A stretch of DNA of 64,000 nucleotides from Microbispora oryzae. GTDB lineage: Bacteria > Actinomycetota > Actinomycetes > Streptosporangiales > Streptosporangiaceae. The stretch covers positions 1-64,000 of the forward strand of contig NZ_JAFCNB010000012.1 of NCBI RefSeq assembly GCF_017896165.1, read 5' to 3'. Under the pieces are notes generated by a model, which saw only the letters and a program-made list of their open reading frames with translations, was not told the origin of the DNA and did no database searches. Of the stretch, positions 27,154 through 35,634 are shown in pieces. A program made the position numbers and the translations under genes. Every line of letters starts with the position of its first letter. Position 1 is the first letter of the stretch.

Positions 27154-28169
27154 TGGCTCGACCTACTCATCGCGTGCTCACCCTGCTGGAACTCCTGCAG
27201 TCGGGCGGCATCCGGACGATGGCCGAGCTCGCCGACCGGCTCGGGGTCGACGAGCGCACCGTGCGGCGGTACGTGGACCACCTGATCGACCTCGACGTGC
27301 CTGTCGAGTCGGTGCGGGGCCGGTACGGCGGGTACCGGCTCGCCCCCGGATACCGCATGCCTCCGCTCATGCTGAGCGACGACGAGGCGCTCGCCGTGCT
27401 GCTCGGCCTGGTCGCCGGTCGCCGGTCAGGCTTGACGACGACGACGGGCACGGCGAGTGAGACGGCGGCGGCCAAGATCCGGCGGGTCCTGCCCGAGCAG
27501 CTCGCCCGCAGGCTCGACACCGTGATCGAGTCCCTCGCCTTCACGGCTCCGCCCGGCGAGTTCGCCACCCCGGAGACCGGGGTCCTGCTCTCCATCGCCG
27601 ATGCGGTGCGCAATCACCGGCCGATCTCGATCAGATACACCGCCGCCGACGGCCGGCGCAGCGAACGCACGCTGCATCCTTACGGGCTCGTCGCTCATGC
27701 GGGCCGGTGGTATGTCACGGGCGCGGATGCCGGGATCGGCGAGGATCGGACCTTCCGGCTGGATCGCATCGCGGACGCGAGGACCCTACCCGGTTCGTTT
27801 GAGCCGCCCGCCGGGCTTGATCCGGCGCAGCGCGTTCTGTCAGGGCTCGCCAAGGCCATGTACCGGCATGAAGTGGTCCTGCGCATCCAGGGAACGGTCG
27901 AGCAGATCCGCGCCCGGCTCCCCGCCAGCGTCGCGACTGTGGAGGAGCCCACGCCCGCGGGAGGCACAGATCCCGAGACAGAAGGTTGGCTCCGCGTCGA
28001 ATTGCGAGCGGAGCGGCTCGACTGGTTGCCACCGGTGCTCGCGTCGCTCGACCGGCCGTTCGTCATCGAGCGGCCGGACGACCTCCGCGGCCTTGTCGCC
28101 GCGCTCGCGGACCGGCTCGCGGCCTCCGCCCGCAGTGTCCCACCTCCGCCAGGCACAGTTGTCGCCTGA
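27153..28169 (+). CDS. WYL-domain transcriptional regulator (DeoR-like HTH)
   Basis: A 338-residue regulator: winged helix at 1-65 (HRVLTLLELLQSGGIRTMAELADRLGVDERTVRRYVDHL), then a WYL ligand domain (about 140-220, ISIRYTAADGRRSERTLHPYGLV, GRWYVTGAD, FRLDRIADA) and a C-terminal WCX extension. WYL proteins sense nucleic-acid or nucleotide-like ligands in several systems. I start it at ATG 27153; the frame extends to 27060 without homology. Its stop lies in GCCTGAAGTG, the opening motif of msrA relic 5. Confidence 0.88.
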   Translation: MARPTHRVLTLLELLQSGGIRTMAELADRLGVDERTVRRYVDHLIDLDVPVESVRGRYGGYRLAPGYRMPPLMLSDDEALAVLLGLVAGRRSGLTTTTGTASETAAAKIRRVLPEQLARRLDTVIESLAFTAPPGEFATPETGVLLSIADAVRNHRPISIRYTAADGRRSERTLHPYGLVAHAGRWYVTGADAGIGEDRTFRLDRIADARTLPGSFEPPAGLDPAQRVLSGLAKAMYRHEVVLRIQGTVEQIRARLPASVATVEEPTPAGGTDPETEGWLRVELRAERLDWLPPVLASLDRPFVIERPDDLRGLVAALADRLAASARSVPPPPGTVVA

Positions 28170-28197
28170 AGTGAACCGCTACCACCGGCAGTGCCCG
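28164..28197 (+). pseudogene. msrA 3'-end relic, copy 5 (shortest)
   Basis: Begins with GCCTGAAGTG (28164-28173), which also provides the WYL gene's stop, and continues CGCTACCACCGGCAGTGCCC, aligned with TGCTACCACCAGCAGTACCT of copy 2 (Tyr-His-x-Gln). Homology ends there, 2-3 bases before the stop of the converging NmrA gene at 28200. Confidence 0.55.
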
Positions 28198-28199
28198 CG

Positions 28200-29084
28200 T
28201 CAGGGCGCCTGAACGTCCGCGGCGGGCTTGAGCACGTCCCTGCACCAGCTGCGGAAGTCCGTCGGTGTGGGCTTGGCGGTCGCCCAGTCCGCGTCGTAGA
28301 CGCCGTGGTCCTGTGCGGCGAACGCCTCGGTCACGTCCTTGACTGCCGTGTCGCCGGCGCCTCGCGAGCGGAGGAGCGACGCGTAGTCGTCCAGGCTCAT
28401 ACGACGATAGGTGACCGGACGCCCGAGTTCCTGGCTGATCACCTCGGCCATGCCGTCAGGGGTCAGTCGGTCGGGGCCGAACACGGGGAGGTTCTCCTGC
28501 CCGGTCCAGGACAGATCGGTGAGCAGGTTGGCGGCGGTGCCGGCGATGTCCCGCGTCGCGATCAGCGCCAGCGGCAGGTCTCCCGCACAGGTCAGGTAGA
28601 ACGCCCCGTTCGTACGGATCGCATCGAGTTGCCCGAGGAGGTTCTCCATGTAGAAGGGCATGGACAACGCTCGGTACGCCGCCCCGGACTTGGCGAGTTC
28701 GGCGTCCATCGCGAACGCCGCCGAGAGGACGCCGGCTGGTGTCGGCCAGCCGTGCCCGGCGCTGGAGACCCCGACGACGTGACCGACATCGTGGCGGGCG
28801 ACGGCAGCGGAGCCCGCCCGGGCGAAACTGAGATAGTGCTCCTCGGCGCTCGGCGCCTGCGGGTTCGGCGGGACGAGCCAGAACAGCGCATCGACTCCGG
28901 GCAGTGCCTTGTCGAGCACGGCCGGATCGTCATGGGAGCCGTCGATGGTCTCGACCCGTCGGCGAACCGTGTGATCCAGACGCGAGGCGTCACGAACGAT
29001 GACCCGGACCTCCTCTCCCTGATGAAGCAATTGACGGACCAACTGCGTGCCGATCTGTCCTGTCGGTGTGGTGACGACGATCAA
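28200..29084 (-). CDS. NmrA-like NAD(P)-binding protein
   Basis: A 294-residue atypical SDR of the NmrA/HSCARG type, usually a redox sensor or quinone/NAD(P)H-binding oxidoreductase. The cofactor motif is TPTGQIGTQL near the N-terminus; no Tyr-x-x-x-Lys pair is obvious. I start it at TTG 29084, which follows GGGGAG at the right distance and directly begins the first beta strand (LIVVTTPTG); a longer frame to 29324 has no support and would cover its own promoter. Divergent from TetR at 29166. Confidence 0.8.
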   Translation of the reverse strand: MIVVTTPTGQIGTQLVRQLLHQGEEVRVIVRDASRLDHTVRRRVETIDGSHDDPAVLDKALPGVDALFWLVPPNPQAPSAEEHYLSFARAGSAAVARHDVGHVVGVSSAGHGWPTPAGVLSAAFAMDAELAKSGAAYRALSMPFYMENLLGQLDAIRTNGAFYLTCAGDLPLALIATRDIAGTAANLLTDLSWTGQENLPVFGPDRLTPDGMAEVISQELGRPVTYRRMSLDDYASLLRSRGAGDTAVKDVTEAFAAQDHGVYDADWATAKPTPTDFRSWCRDVLKPAADVQAP

Positions 29085-29121
29085 CGGATCTCCCCTAACC
29101 TGAACCTGAACTCCGGTTCCG

Positions 29122-29149
29122 AATATATACGGCGTCCGACGCTCGTCAA
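29122..29149 (-). promoter_or_regulatory. Promoter of the NmrA-like gene
   Basis: On the minus strand TTGACG (29149-29144) and TATATT (29127-29122) are 16 bases apart. The region also spans the start-proximal DNA of the divergent TetR gene, the natural place for its operator. Confidence 0.55.
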
Positions 29150-29165
29150 CTAAAGTGGAGTGACC

Positions 29166-29729
29166 ATGACCGCTCCCGAACGCTCGCTGCGCGCCGACGC
29201 CCGCCGCAACCGCGAGGCCGTCCTCGATGCCGCCGCCGAGCTGTTCGCCCAGCGAGGCGACGCCGTACAGATGGACGAGATCGCCGAGCGTGCCGGTTTG
29301 GGAGTCGGCACCCTCTACCGGCACTTCGTCGACAAGCGAGCGCTACTCGCGGCGATCATCGGCCGCCGGTTCGAGGCGATAACCACCCTCGCCCGCGCCG
29401 CCGACGAGGCCCAGGATCCGTGGGTGGCGTTCGAGACGCTGCTCTACGGCTATCTGGAGTCCGCGGAGGCCGACGCCGCATTCCGCTTCGCGCTCCTCGG
29501 CCCGGAAGAGCCGAGCTGGAACGACATCGCCGCCGAGAAGACGGATTTCTCGGCGATCACCGAACGCATCGTGCGGCGCGCCGTCGACGCCGGCCGCCTC
29601 CGGGAAGACTTTCGCGCCGATGACTTCGTCCTCATCACCCGTGGTGCCATGGCCAACATGACCGGCGCCGGTGCCTGGCGCAGGCACGTCACGCTTGTGC
29701 TCGAGGGCATCCGCGGTCCCGAACTCTGA
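29166..29729 (+). CDS. TetR-family transcriptional regulator
   Basis: A 187-residue TetR protein: helix-turn-helix at about 8-55 (RADARRNREAVLDAAAELFAQ, MDEIAERAGLGVGTLYRHFVDKRAL), then the C-terminal domain. ATG 29166 is preferred, with GGAG 6 bases upstream, over GTG 29160. Faces the NmrA-like gene and probably represses it in response to a redox-active or electrophilic ligand. Confidence 0.87.
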   Translation: MTAPERSLRADARRNREAVLDAAAELFAQRGDAVQMDEIAERAGLGVGTLYRHFVDKRALLAAIIGRRFEAITTLARAADEAQDPWVAFETLLYGYLESAEADAAFRFALLGPEEPSWNDIAAEKTDFSAITERIVRRAVDAGRLREDFRADDFVLITRGAMANMTGAGAWRRHVTLVLEGIRGPEL

Positions 29730-29857
29730 TCATCGCTCACTTCGATTGAGTCGTGGCTGCCGCTCGTAGTGAAGCGGCCGATGATCTTGACGCGGCGAGC
29801 CGAGGGCCGCCTTTCACTCCGATCGCGGAGCGTCGGCGAGGATGCGCGATCCTGGCT

Positions 29858-29899
29858 ACTTGACGATTGTCGACAAGTACTTGATGCTTGGCGTCAAGT
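29858..29899. promoter_or_regulatory. Nested palindromes before the HTH/aldo-keto reductase operon
   Basis: ACTTGACG (29858-29865) and CGTCAAGT (29892-29899) are exact inverted copies; between them is the perfect palindrome TTGTCGACAA (29867-29876). The right arm ends just before the AAGGAGG ribosome site of the next gene, so a bound protein would block transcription. The 164-residue HTH protein encoded immediately downstream is the obvious binder. Confidence 0.6.
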
Positions 29900-29915
29900 A
29901 GAAGGAGGGGGCGGG

Positions 29916-30410
29916 ATGGACGAGCGCCATGCCCTGGCCGAGGATCTTCGCCGGGTTGTCGGCTCCAGGGTGCTCGACGCCCTGGACATCCTGTTCGACC
30001 CGGACGAGCTGTCCGGAACGGGTGAGCGGCTCCGCGAACTGCTTGGGGTCAAAAGCCGAAGCTGGGCGGACGTGCTGCTCGGCGAGGACGACCGGGAGGC
30101 GGCTTTCCTGGCGATCCGCCTGGTGAGCGGGTTGTATCCAGGCGATGCGCCGTTCGACCCGCCGGCCGCCTGGTGGGGCACGCCACTGGGCCGGGCGGTC
30201 GCCCGGCGCGCGGGGCACCCGGCCGCGACCGCGGTGCCGGTCTCGGTCGCCGCGGCGATGCTCGGCATCACCCGCCAGGGGGTGCACGACCTGGTGCGGC
30301 GGCGCAAGCTCGAACGCGATCCAGACGGCGCTATCACCACGGCGTCGATCCAGGCCCGCCTTTCCCGCAGCCGCGGTGGCCAAGCCGTGGCCGACGCGAG
30401 GAGACACTAA
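29916..30410 (+). CDS. Helix-turn-helix protein, operon partner of aldo-keto reductase
   Basis: A 164-residue protein. ATG 29916 has AAGGAGG 8 bases upstream; the open frame reaches back to 29769 but that part covers the operator and has no domain. The C-terminal part (about 108-150) contains a helix-turn-helix reading VSVAAAMLGITRQGVHDLVR, like excisionase/MerR-type DNA-binding modules; the N-terminal part is helical with no recognised family. The stop is immediately followed by the aldo-keto reductase start, so the two are co-translated. Likely an autoregulator of the operon. Confidence 0.7.
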   Translation: MDERHALAEDLRRVVGSRVLDALDILFDPDELSGTGERLRELLGVKSRSWADVLLGEDDREAAFLAIRLVSGLYPGDAPFDPPAAWWGTPLGRAVARRAGHPAATAVPVSVAAAMLGITRQGVHDLVRRRKLERDPDGAITTASIQARLSRSRGGQAVADARRH

Positions 30411-31328
30411 GTGACCGTTCCCGCTGACAAGATCCTTCATCTGGCGGACGACCTGACCGTGGGGCGACTCGGCTACGGGGCGATGCAACTGCCCGGTCCC
30501 GGCGTGTGGGGGCCGCCGCGCGACCACACCACAGCGCTGGCCGTCCTGCGCCGGGCGGTGGAGCTGGGCGTCAGCCATATCGACACGAGCGACTTCTACG
30601 GCCCGCATGTGGCCAACGACCTGATCAAAGAGGCCCTGCACCCCTACCCCGACCACCTGGTCATCGCCACCAAGGTCGGCGTGGTCCGCGATGAGTGGCA
30701 CGGCTTCGAGGCGGCTGCGGAGCCGCAGCGGCTGCGTGAGCAAGTCGACGAGAACCTGCTGCGGCTGGGCCGAGACCGGTTGGACCTGGTCTACCTGCGG
30801 GTGGGCGGAGACGGGCTGCTGTTTCCCAGCGAGGCGCCCTTCGCCGAGTCCTTCGAAGCCCTGGCCGAACTGCGGCAGCGCGGGCTGATCCGGCACCTCG
30901 GGCTCAGCGGCGTGACGGTGGCCCAGCTGGCCGAGGCCCGTGCGATCGCGCCCGTGGCCGCGGTGCAGAACCGCTTGCACCTGTTCGATCGCTCAGGAGC
31001 CGATGTTCTGTCCGCGTGCGAGGATGCCGGCATCGCGTTCACCGCCTACTTCCCGCTCGCCGCCGGAATGCTCCGCCCCGGCCTGGACCTGTCGCAGGCC
31101 CCGCCCGGCATGGCCCCTTCCGCCGCGCAGTTGGCCGTGCTCGACGAGATCGGCGGCCGGTACGGCGCGACCCGAATCCAGGCGGCGCTCGCCTGGCTGC
31201 TCGGTCATTCCCCGGTCACCCTGGCCATCCCGGGCACCTCCTCACTCGTCCACCTGGAGGAGAACATGGCGGCGGCCGATCTGGTCCTTTCGGATGACGA
31301 CCTCGCCGTTTTGAACAAGCTCGCCTGA
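30411..31328 (+). CDS. Aldo/keto reductase
   Basis: A 305-residue NADPH-type AKR barrel. Catalytic residues visible: Asp in SHIDTSDFYGP with its Tyr, and Lys in VIATKVG. The fourth residue, normally His in a D-x-x-x-x-H strand, is absent: the strand reads DLVYLRVGG, as in a known actinobacterial AKR subgroup. Cofactor loop IPGTSSLVHLEENMAA. GTG 30411 directly abuts the upstream stop. Substrate probably a reactive carbonyl. Confidence 0.87.
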   Translation: MTVPADKILHLADDLTVGRLGYGAMQLPGPGVWGPPRDHTTALAVLRRAVELGVSHIDTSDFYGPHVANDLIKEALHPYPDHLVIATKVGVVRDEWHGFEAAAEPQRLREQVDENLLRLGRDRLDLVYLRVGGDGLLFPSEAPFAESFEALAELRQRGLIRHLGLSGVTVAQLAEARAIAPVAAVQNRLHLFDRSGADVLSACEDAGIAFTAYFPLAAGMLRPGLDLSQAPPGMAPSAAQLAVLDEIGGRYGATRIQAALAWLLGHSPVTLAIPGTSSLVHLEENMAAADLVLSDDDLAVLNKLA

Positions 31329-31377
31329 GAACGGCATGGGCGCGCAGCCTTGAGCTCCGGCGTGCGAGACTCCCGGC

Positions 31378-32733
31378 ATGAAACCGGCGAGTTGGGCATT
31401 GGCCGTGCTGATGGTGGCCGTCGCCGGTTGCGCGTTCTATCCCGATGCGACCCCCGCCGATCGCGCTTCCACGCCTGCCACCTTCGGTGGGAGTACGTCC
31501 TCGCCTGGCCGCGTCGCCGGTGCGGGGACGATGGCCGTGATCTCGACGCCCCCAGCCGATGCTACGAAGCTTCAGCCGTTGCCGGCCCAACCGGCGAGGT
31601 GCGCGCAGCCGCCGGAGGGCCGCGACGACCTGCGTGCGTCCGATGTACCGACGGCGTGGCGCACGCTCTGGATTGATCGCGACCGGGGATCCATGGACCT
31701 GCTCGCCGTGGCCGCCGACGGCACGGTCTGGACCACATTCTGGGAAGAAAGGGAACGCGGAAGCGCCTTGGAAGGTAGGAGCGGTGGCGTGCGCCGTTGG
31801 GACGGCGGCGCATGGGAGACGTTTGAGATTCCTCCCTTTCCCCATCGTGGCGGGCAGTCGATCGTCGCGCTCGCCGCCGCCTCAGTAGATGAAGCCTGGG
31901 TGTTTGGCAACTCCAGTGACAGGAAGGGGGCGGACACGATGGGCTTCATCGGCACCTACGAGGGCGGCCGGTGGCGTTCGGAGGTACTGGAGAAGCCGGC
32001 GGCCGACGTGATCGGGTGGGCCTATACCGCCGCGCGATCCGTTGGAGCGGACCGCACGTGGACGGTGAACGGGCAGGTGGGGCTGCTGTGGACGGGGCAG
32101 GAATGGCAGTACCATCACCTACCCGCCGAGGCGGGGGCGCTCAGCTCGGAGGACGAACAGGTCTGGGCCGTGACCGGGGACCATGACAGGCAGCCGGCGG
32201 CGATGCGCTGGGAGCAGGCGGGCTGGCGCCTGATCGGGGTGCCCGTCCTGGAAACGCCGGACCACGACGTGTCGCGCAGCACGCTCCGGGATGTCGTCGT
32301 GATCGGTCCCGATGACGTGTGGGTCGTGGGCGGGGTCTCATGGTTGATGGAGCACGAGTACGACGATGACCGCGAGCCACTGGAAAGGGGCCGCCCGGTG
32401 GCTCTGCACTGGAACGGGAGGTCGTGGACCTGCCACTGGGGTCCGCTGGGGTCGAGCTTGGGGCGCCCTGCTTGGAGGATAACGACGTTTGGCCAGGCAG
32501 AGCCCGATGGCAGGGGCGGCCTGTGGGTGCTCGGCCGCGGCGACCTGGTCTGGCATCTGTCCGACGGGAGCTGGACGCGCCATCGCGTGCCCGTGCCGGC
32601 GGGGTACGCGGCAGCGGTCAACTCTCTGGCTCGGCGACCCGGTACGAGTCAGGTCTACGCAGTAGGCTCGGTGACCTTGGAGAAGAGGGGCGCCTTCGAC
32701 GTCTCCCACGCCGCCCTCTGGCGTGCAGGCTAG
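31378..32733 (+). CDS. Beta-propeller-like lipoprotein, paralogue of the 13-kb protein
   Basis: A 451-residue surface protein with a lipoprotein signal: hydrophobic WALAVLMVAVAGC with the lipobox Cys at about 20. The mature part repeats the blades of the secreted protein at 12993-14072: VWVVGGVSW, LHWNGRSWTCHWGP, QAEPDGRGGLWVLG, LVWHLSDGSWTRHRVP, LARRPGTSQVYAVGS. It is about 90 residues longer, mostly at the N-terminus. No catalytic motif. It follows the aldo-keto reductase by 49 bases on the same strand, but a shared function is doubtful. Confidence 0.8.
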   Translation: MKPASWALAVLMVAVAGCAFYPDATPADRASTPATFGGSTSSPGRVAGAGTMAVISTPPADATKLQPLPAQPARCAQPPEGRDDLRASDVPTAWRTLWIDRDRGSMDLLAVAADGTVWTTFWEERERGSALEGRSGGVRRWDGGAWETFEIPPFPHRGGQSIVALAAASVDEAWVFGNSSDRKGADTMGFIGTYEGGRWRSEVLEKPAADVIGWAYTAARSVGADRTWTVNGQVGLLWTGQEWQYHHLPAEAGALSSEDEQVWAVTGDHDRQPAAMRWEQAGWRLIGVPVLETPDHDVSRSTLRDVVVIGPDDVWVVGGVSWLMEHEYDDDREPLERGRPVALHWNGRSWTCHWGPLGSSLGRPAWRITTFGQAEPDGRGGLWVLGRGDLVWHLSDGSWTRHRVPVPAGYAAAVNSLARRPGTSQVYAVGSVTLEKRGAFDVSHAALWRAG

Positions 32734-32802
32734 GGACGCGATAGAAACACGGGCGGGAGTAGTTCTGTCTGCTCCCCGTGTTCGGGGCTTGCGTCGGTTG
32801 CT

Positions 32803-33669
32803 CTACTCGGGTTCGCCGTCGAGGCGCAGCGCGTTGGCGTTCCGGGCGCACCAGTCGGCGAAGGTGCGAGGGCGGCGGCCGAGCAGGCGTCGCACGGTGT
32901 CGGTCCGCACTCCGGTCGTGTCCGCCCGCATGATCGCCGCGGCTTCGAGGATCGCGTCGGCAAGGGGCTTGGGCGCGCCGTTGGGATAGCGAGAGCGGAC
33001 GATCTCTTCGGGGGAGGCGGCCGGGCGGACCTCGATGTCGCGGCCGATGGTGTCAGCGATGATCTCGACCTGTTCGGCGATGGTGAGCGCCTCATCCCCG
33101 GTGAGGGTGTAGATCTCGCCCTCATGGCCGTCCTCGGTCAGCACGAGGCGGGCGACGGCGGCGATGTCGGCCGGATCGATCGATGCGGCCCGGCCCGGTC
33201 CGATCGCGTCGAGGACGAATCCCTCCTTCTTGATGGACGGTACCCATTCCAGGGCGTTGGTCGTGAAACCGCCGGGACGCAGGATCGTGGCCGGTATGCC
33301 AGACATGCGCAGGAGCTGCTCGCGTTGGTGGTGCCAGCGGCCCATGGCGGGTACCGGATCGCCGGAAGCCCAGATGGACGACAGCAGCACGATGTGACGC
33401 ACTCCGGCGGTGCGGGCGGCGGTGATGGCGTTGGCGGCCTGGTCGATGCCGATGCCCGGGGTGAGCAGGAACAGCCGGTCGATGCCGTTGAAGGCGGGGC
33501 TGAGCGTCGCGGGATCGTCCAGGTCGCCGACCACGCGCTCGGCGCTTGCGGGGAGGCCGGACGCACGGGCCGGGTCGCGGACGAGGACGCGGAACTCCGC
33601 GTTTCTTGCATCGAGCTCACGGGCCAGCTCGCGGCCGATTCTGCCGGTGGCTCCGGTCACAAGTATCAT
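32803..33669 (-). CDS. NmrA-like NAD(P)H-binding oxidoreductase
   Basis: A 288-residue atypical SDR with TGATGRIGREL near the start, LFLLTPG and VLLSSIWASG strands, and a C-terminal FADWCARNANAL end shared with quinone-oxidoreductase-2-like proteins. ATG 33669 is the start of the first strand (MILVTGATG); the frame extends much further but without homology. Divergent from a MarR regulator at 33763; together they form a second NmrA-regulator pair beside the one at 28.2-29.7 kb. Confidence 0.82.
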   Translation of the reverse strand: MILVTGATGRIGRELARELDARNAEFRVLVRDPARASGLPASAERVVGDLDDPATLSPAFNGIDRLFLLTPGIGIDQAANAITAARTAGVRHIVLLSSIWASGDPVPAMGRWHHQREQLLRMSGIPATILRPGGFTTNALEWVPSIKKEGFVLDAIGPGRAASIDPADIAAVARLVLTEDGHEGEIYTLTGDEALTIAEQVEIIADTIGRDIEVRPAASPEEIVRSRYPNGAPKPLADAILEAAAIMRADTTGVRTDTVRRLLGRRPRTFADWCARNANALRLDGEPE

Positions 33670-33712
33670 CGGTGCTCCTAGTCGTTTGCCGTCTAGCGAT
33701 CGAGACCGAACG

Positions 33713-33734
33713 TTAGCCGGTTCATGATTAGCCG
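33713..33734. promoter_or_regulatory. Direct repeat in the NmrA/MarR spacer
   Basis: TTAGCCG occurs at 33713-33719 and 33728-33734, 15 bases apart, in the 93-bp spacer between the divergent genes. Weak candidate for a regulatory site. Confidence 0.3.
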
Positions 33735-33762
33735 TCAATCGACCTGCTGTCCGGAGGTGGCG

Positions 33763-34182
33763 GTGACCGAGTTCCTCGACCTGCACAGCAAAACGACGAA
33801 GGTGCTGCGTGCGCTGGTCGAGACCGCTCTGCGCCGCCATGGCCTGCACCAGGGGCAGGATCATCTGCTCGCGGCATTGTGGGAGCGCGATGGCAGCACG
33901 CCCGGCGAAATCGCCGCCGCCCTGCATGTCACCACGCCCACGGTCGTCAAAATGGCGACCCGGATGAGCGCCGCCGGCCTGCTCACCCGTCGCCGGGACG
34001 AACGCGACAGCAGGCTGGTCAGACTCTGGCTGACCGACGCGGGCCGGGCGCTTCGGGAGCCGGTCGAGGCCGAACGCCGCAGCCTGGAAGAGAAGGTCAC
34101 CGCCGATCTGACCGAGGCCGAGCGCCGCCATCTGCTGACCGCACTAACCAAGATCTACAAGTCGGGCGGCGACCTGCTGTGA
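33763..34182 (+). CDS. MarR-family transcriptional regulator
   Basis: A 139-residue MarR protein: QGQDHLLAALWERDGSTPGEIAAAL, helix-turn-helix HVTTPTVVKMATRMSAAGLL, wing TRRRDERDSRLVRLWLTDAG. GTG 33763 is chosen because CGGAGG lies 6 bases upstream; the frame opens at 33724 without a ribosome site. Probable regulator of the divergent NmrA-like gene. Confidence 0.85.
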   Translation: MTEFLDLHSKTTKVLRALVETALRRHGLHQGQDHLLAALWERDGSTPGEIAAALHVTTPTVVKMATRMSAAGLLTRRRDERDSRLVRLWLTDAGRALREPVEAERRSLEEKVTADLTEAERRHLLTALTKIYKSGGDLL

Positions 34183-34207
34183 CCGCAGAGCCGGACGGCT
34201 CAGTCGA

Positions 34208-34774
34208 TCAGTAGGCGCACTGCACCACGACGTCGTCGAGATCGACCTGCGCGGCGTGCCAGTACGGGTCCCGCTGCCCCACGGCGAACCGCAGCACGAC
34301 GTCGGAGCGTTGCGCCGTCCAGCTCACCGTCTGGAGCTCCCAGCCGTGGACCCAGTCCTGGGTGATCGACTTCAGCGCGATGTACGTCCACGTGTCGGGG
34401 TCGATCACCTCGAGGTTGAATGAGGCCTCTTCCCCCCACAACTCCGTCCAGACGCCGGCGGTGCATCGTGCCCCCGGGTGAATGCTCACCGGCGTGAGCT
34501 GGATGGTCCGCCCCAGCGCGCACCAGTCGCCCTTCGTGTAGGCCCACATGCTGGCCCAGCCGCTCCCCGTACGCGGCGTGCTCGACGGGCCGCTGAAAAC
34601 AGGCCCGCCGCACCCCCCGTTCGCGGTGAACGTCCATCTGGACGCCGGATTCGTCGACGGCTCGAAGCCGTCGGTGAGCTGCCAGATCCCCGCGGACGCG
34701 GGCCCCGCCGGTACGAGAGTCGCTGCGACGGCGATGACCGCCGCCATCAACGCACGCGACAATCCTGAACGCAT
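34208..34774 (-). CDS. Secreted protein of unknown function
   Basis: A 188-residue exported protein: signal peptide MRSGLSRALMAAVIAVAATL...GPASA, then a 160-residue domain rich in Trp, Thr and Gly that looks like a beta-sandwich (FEPSTNPASRWTFTANGG, SGWASMWAYTKGDWCALGRT, WELQTVSWTAQRSDVVLRFA, VDLDDVVVQC). The ending DVVLRFAVG...AQVDLDDVVVQ is what carbohydrate- or protein-binding jelly-roll domains often show. Stands alone; no family recognised. Confidence 0.7.
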   Translation of the reverse strand: MRSGLSRALMAAVIAVAATLVPAGPASAGIWQLTDGFEPSTNPASRWTFTANGGCGGPVFSGPSSTPRTGSGWASMWAYTKGDWCALGRTIQLTPVSIHPGARCTAGVWTELWGEEASFNLEVIDPDTWTYIALKSITQDWVHGWELQTVSWTAQRSDVVLRFAVGQRDPYWHAAQVDLDDVVVQCAY

Positions 34775-34998
34775 GTGTGAACTCCCACGTCTCGACCCGA
34801 AACCAAGAAATATGGTTCACGTCGAGAGAGTTCCACTCACGACGACACCGTCATTGTGGCGGCTGCCGCGGAGGTGTCAAGAGAATGGAGTCTGTCCCGT
34901 AATCGGGGTAACCAGATCTGGATGGAACGAAATTCCGGCCGAATAGCCGAAGCCGTACGCCTAAGAAAACCCGGGCTGCGGACGGCGGAATGGCGGGG

Positions 34999-35634
34999 TC
35001 AGGGCTCCGCGTGCCGGTCGAGACCGAGCGTGGCGATGAGGTCTTCGTGGAGCTCGAACCAGACGCGGTGGCAGGAGTCCACGTCGGTTTGGTCGACCCA
35101 GGCGCCGTCCCCGGCTCGGGCTCGCGTCAGGGCTGTGGTGAATCGTGTGTCATATCCGCGGAACCGCGTGAGGACGCGGCCGAGCCGGTCGGCGAGTGGG
35201 GTGAGTGCCCGGTCGACGCAGGCGAGCTCATGAAGCACTCCGGCGTCCCAGGCGGGATCGGAGTGGTCGTTGACGGCGAGCCGATCGTCGGTGGTGGGCC
35301 GGAGTTGCCAGTCCGTGCAGGCCTGTAGCAGGAGGGTGTTCAGCGGCAGGAACCTGCGGTAGACGTCTCGGACCTCGTCGGCCGCGCCGACGAGGGTGAG
35401 CTCGTCCGCGAGCCGGCGCTCGTTCTCGGCCCGGCCCGGCTCGGTCAGCGACCAGCCTCCGGTGCCGGCGAAGGCGGTGTGCTCAACCCAGCCACGTGCC
35501 TCGGCGTCACGCAGCAGTTCTTCGGTCGTGGCCACGTCGAGTCCGTAGCGACGAGCGACCACCGGAGTGTCCGCGAACCCGGTGACGCGCACGGCGTGCA
35601 GGACCAGGAGTTCGACCGTGGAGTCGCGCGTCAC
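34999..35634 (-). CDS. Winged-helix DNA-binding protein, coupled to the next regulator
   Basis: A 211-residue protein. The N-terminal 70 residues look like a winged helix (VELLVLHAVRVTGFADTPVVARRYGLDVATTEELLRDAEARGWVEH); the rest is helical with no named domain. GTG 35634 overlaps the preceding gene's TGA by 4 bases, so the pair is translationally coupled. Both face the PEP-utilising enzyme gene at 36086, suggesting they regulate or modulate it. Similar gene pairs beside PEP/pyruvate-binding proteins are known to me in other actinobacteria, but their role is not established. Confidence 0.7.
   Translation of the reverse strand: MTRDSTVELLVLHAVRVTGFADTPVVARRYGLDVATTEELLRDAEARGWVEHTAFAGTGGWSLTEPGRAENERRLADELTLVGAADEVRDVYRRFLPLNTLLLQACTDWQLRPTTDDRLAVNDHSDPAWDAGVLHELACVDRALTPLADRLGRVLTRFRGYDTRFTTALTRARAGDGAWVDQTDVDSCHRVWFELHEDLIATLGLDRHAEP

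Noticed and set aside
28164-28200. Attachment site of an integrative element
   Set aside because: No integrase, no long identical direct repeat and no element-like gene content between copies; retained only as a hypothesis for the msrA scraps.
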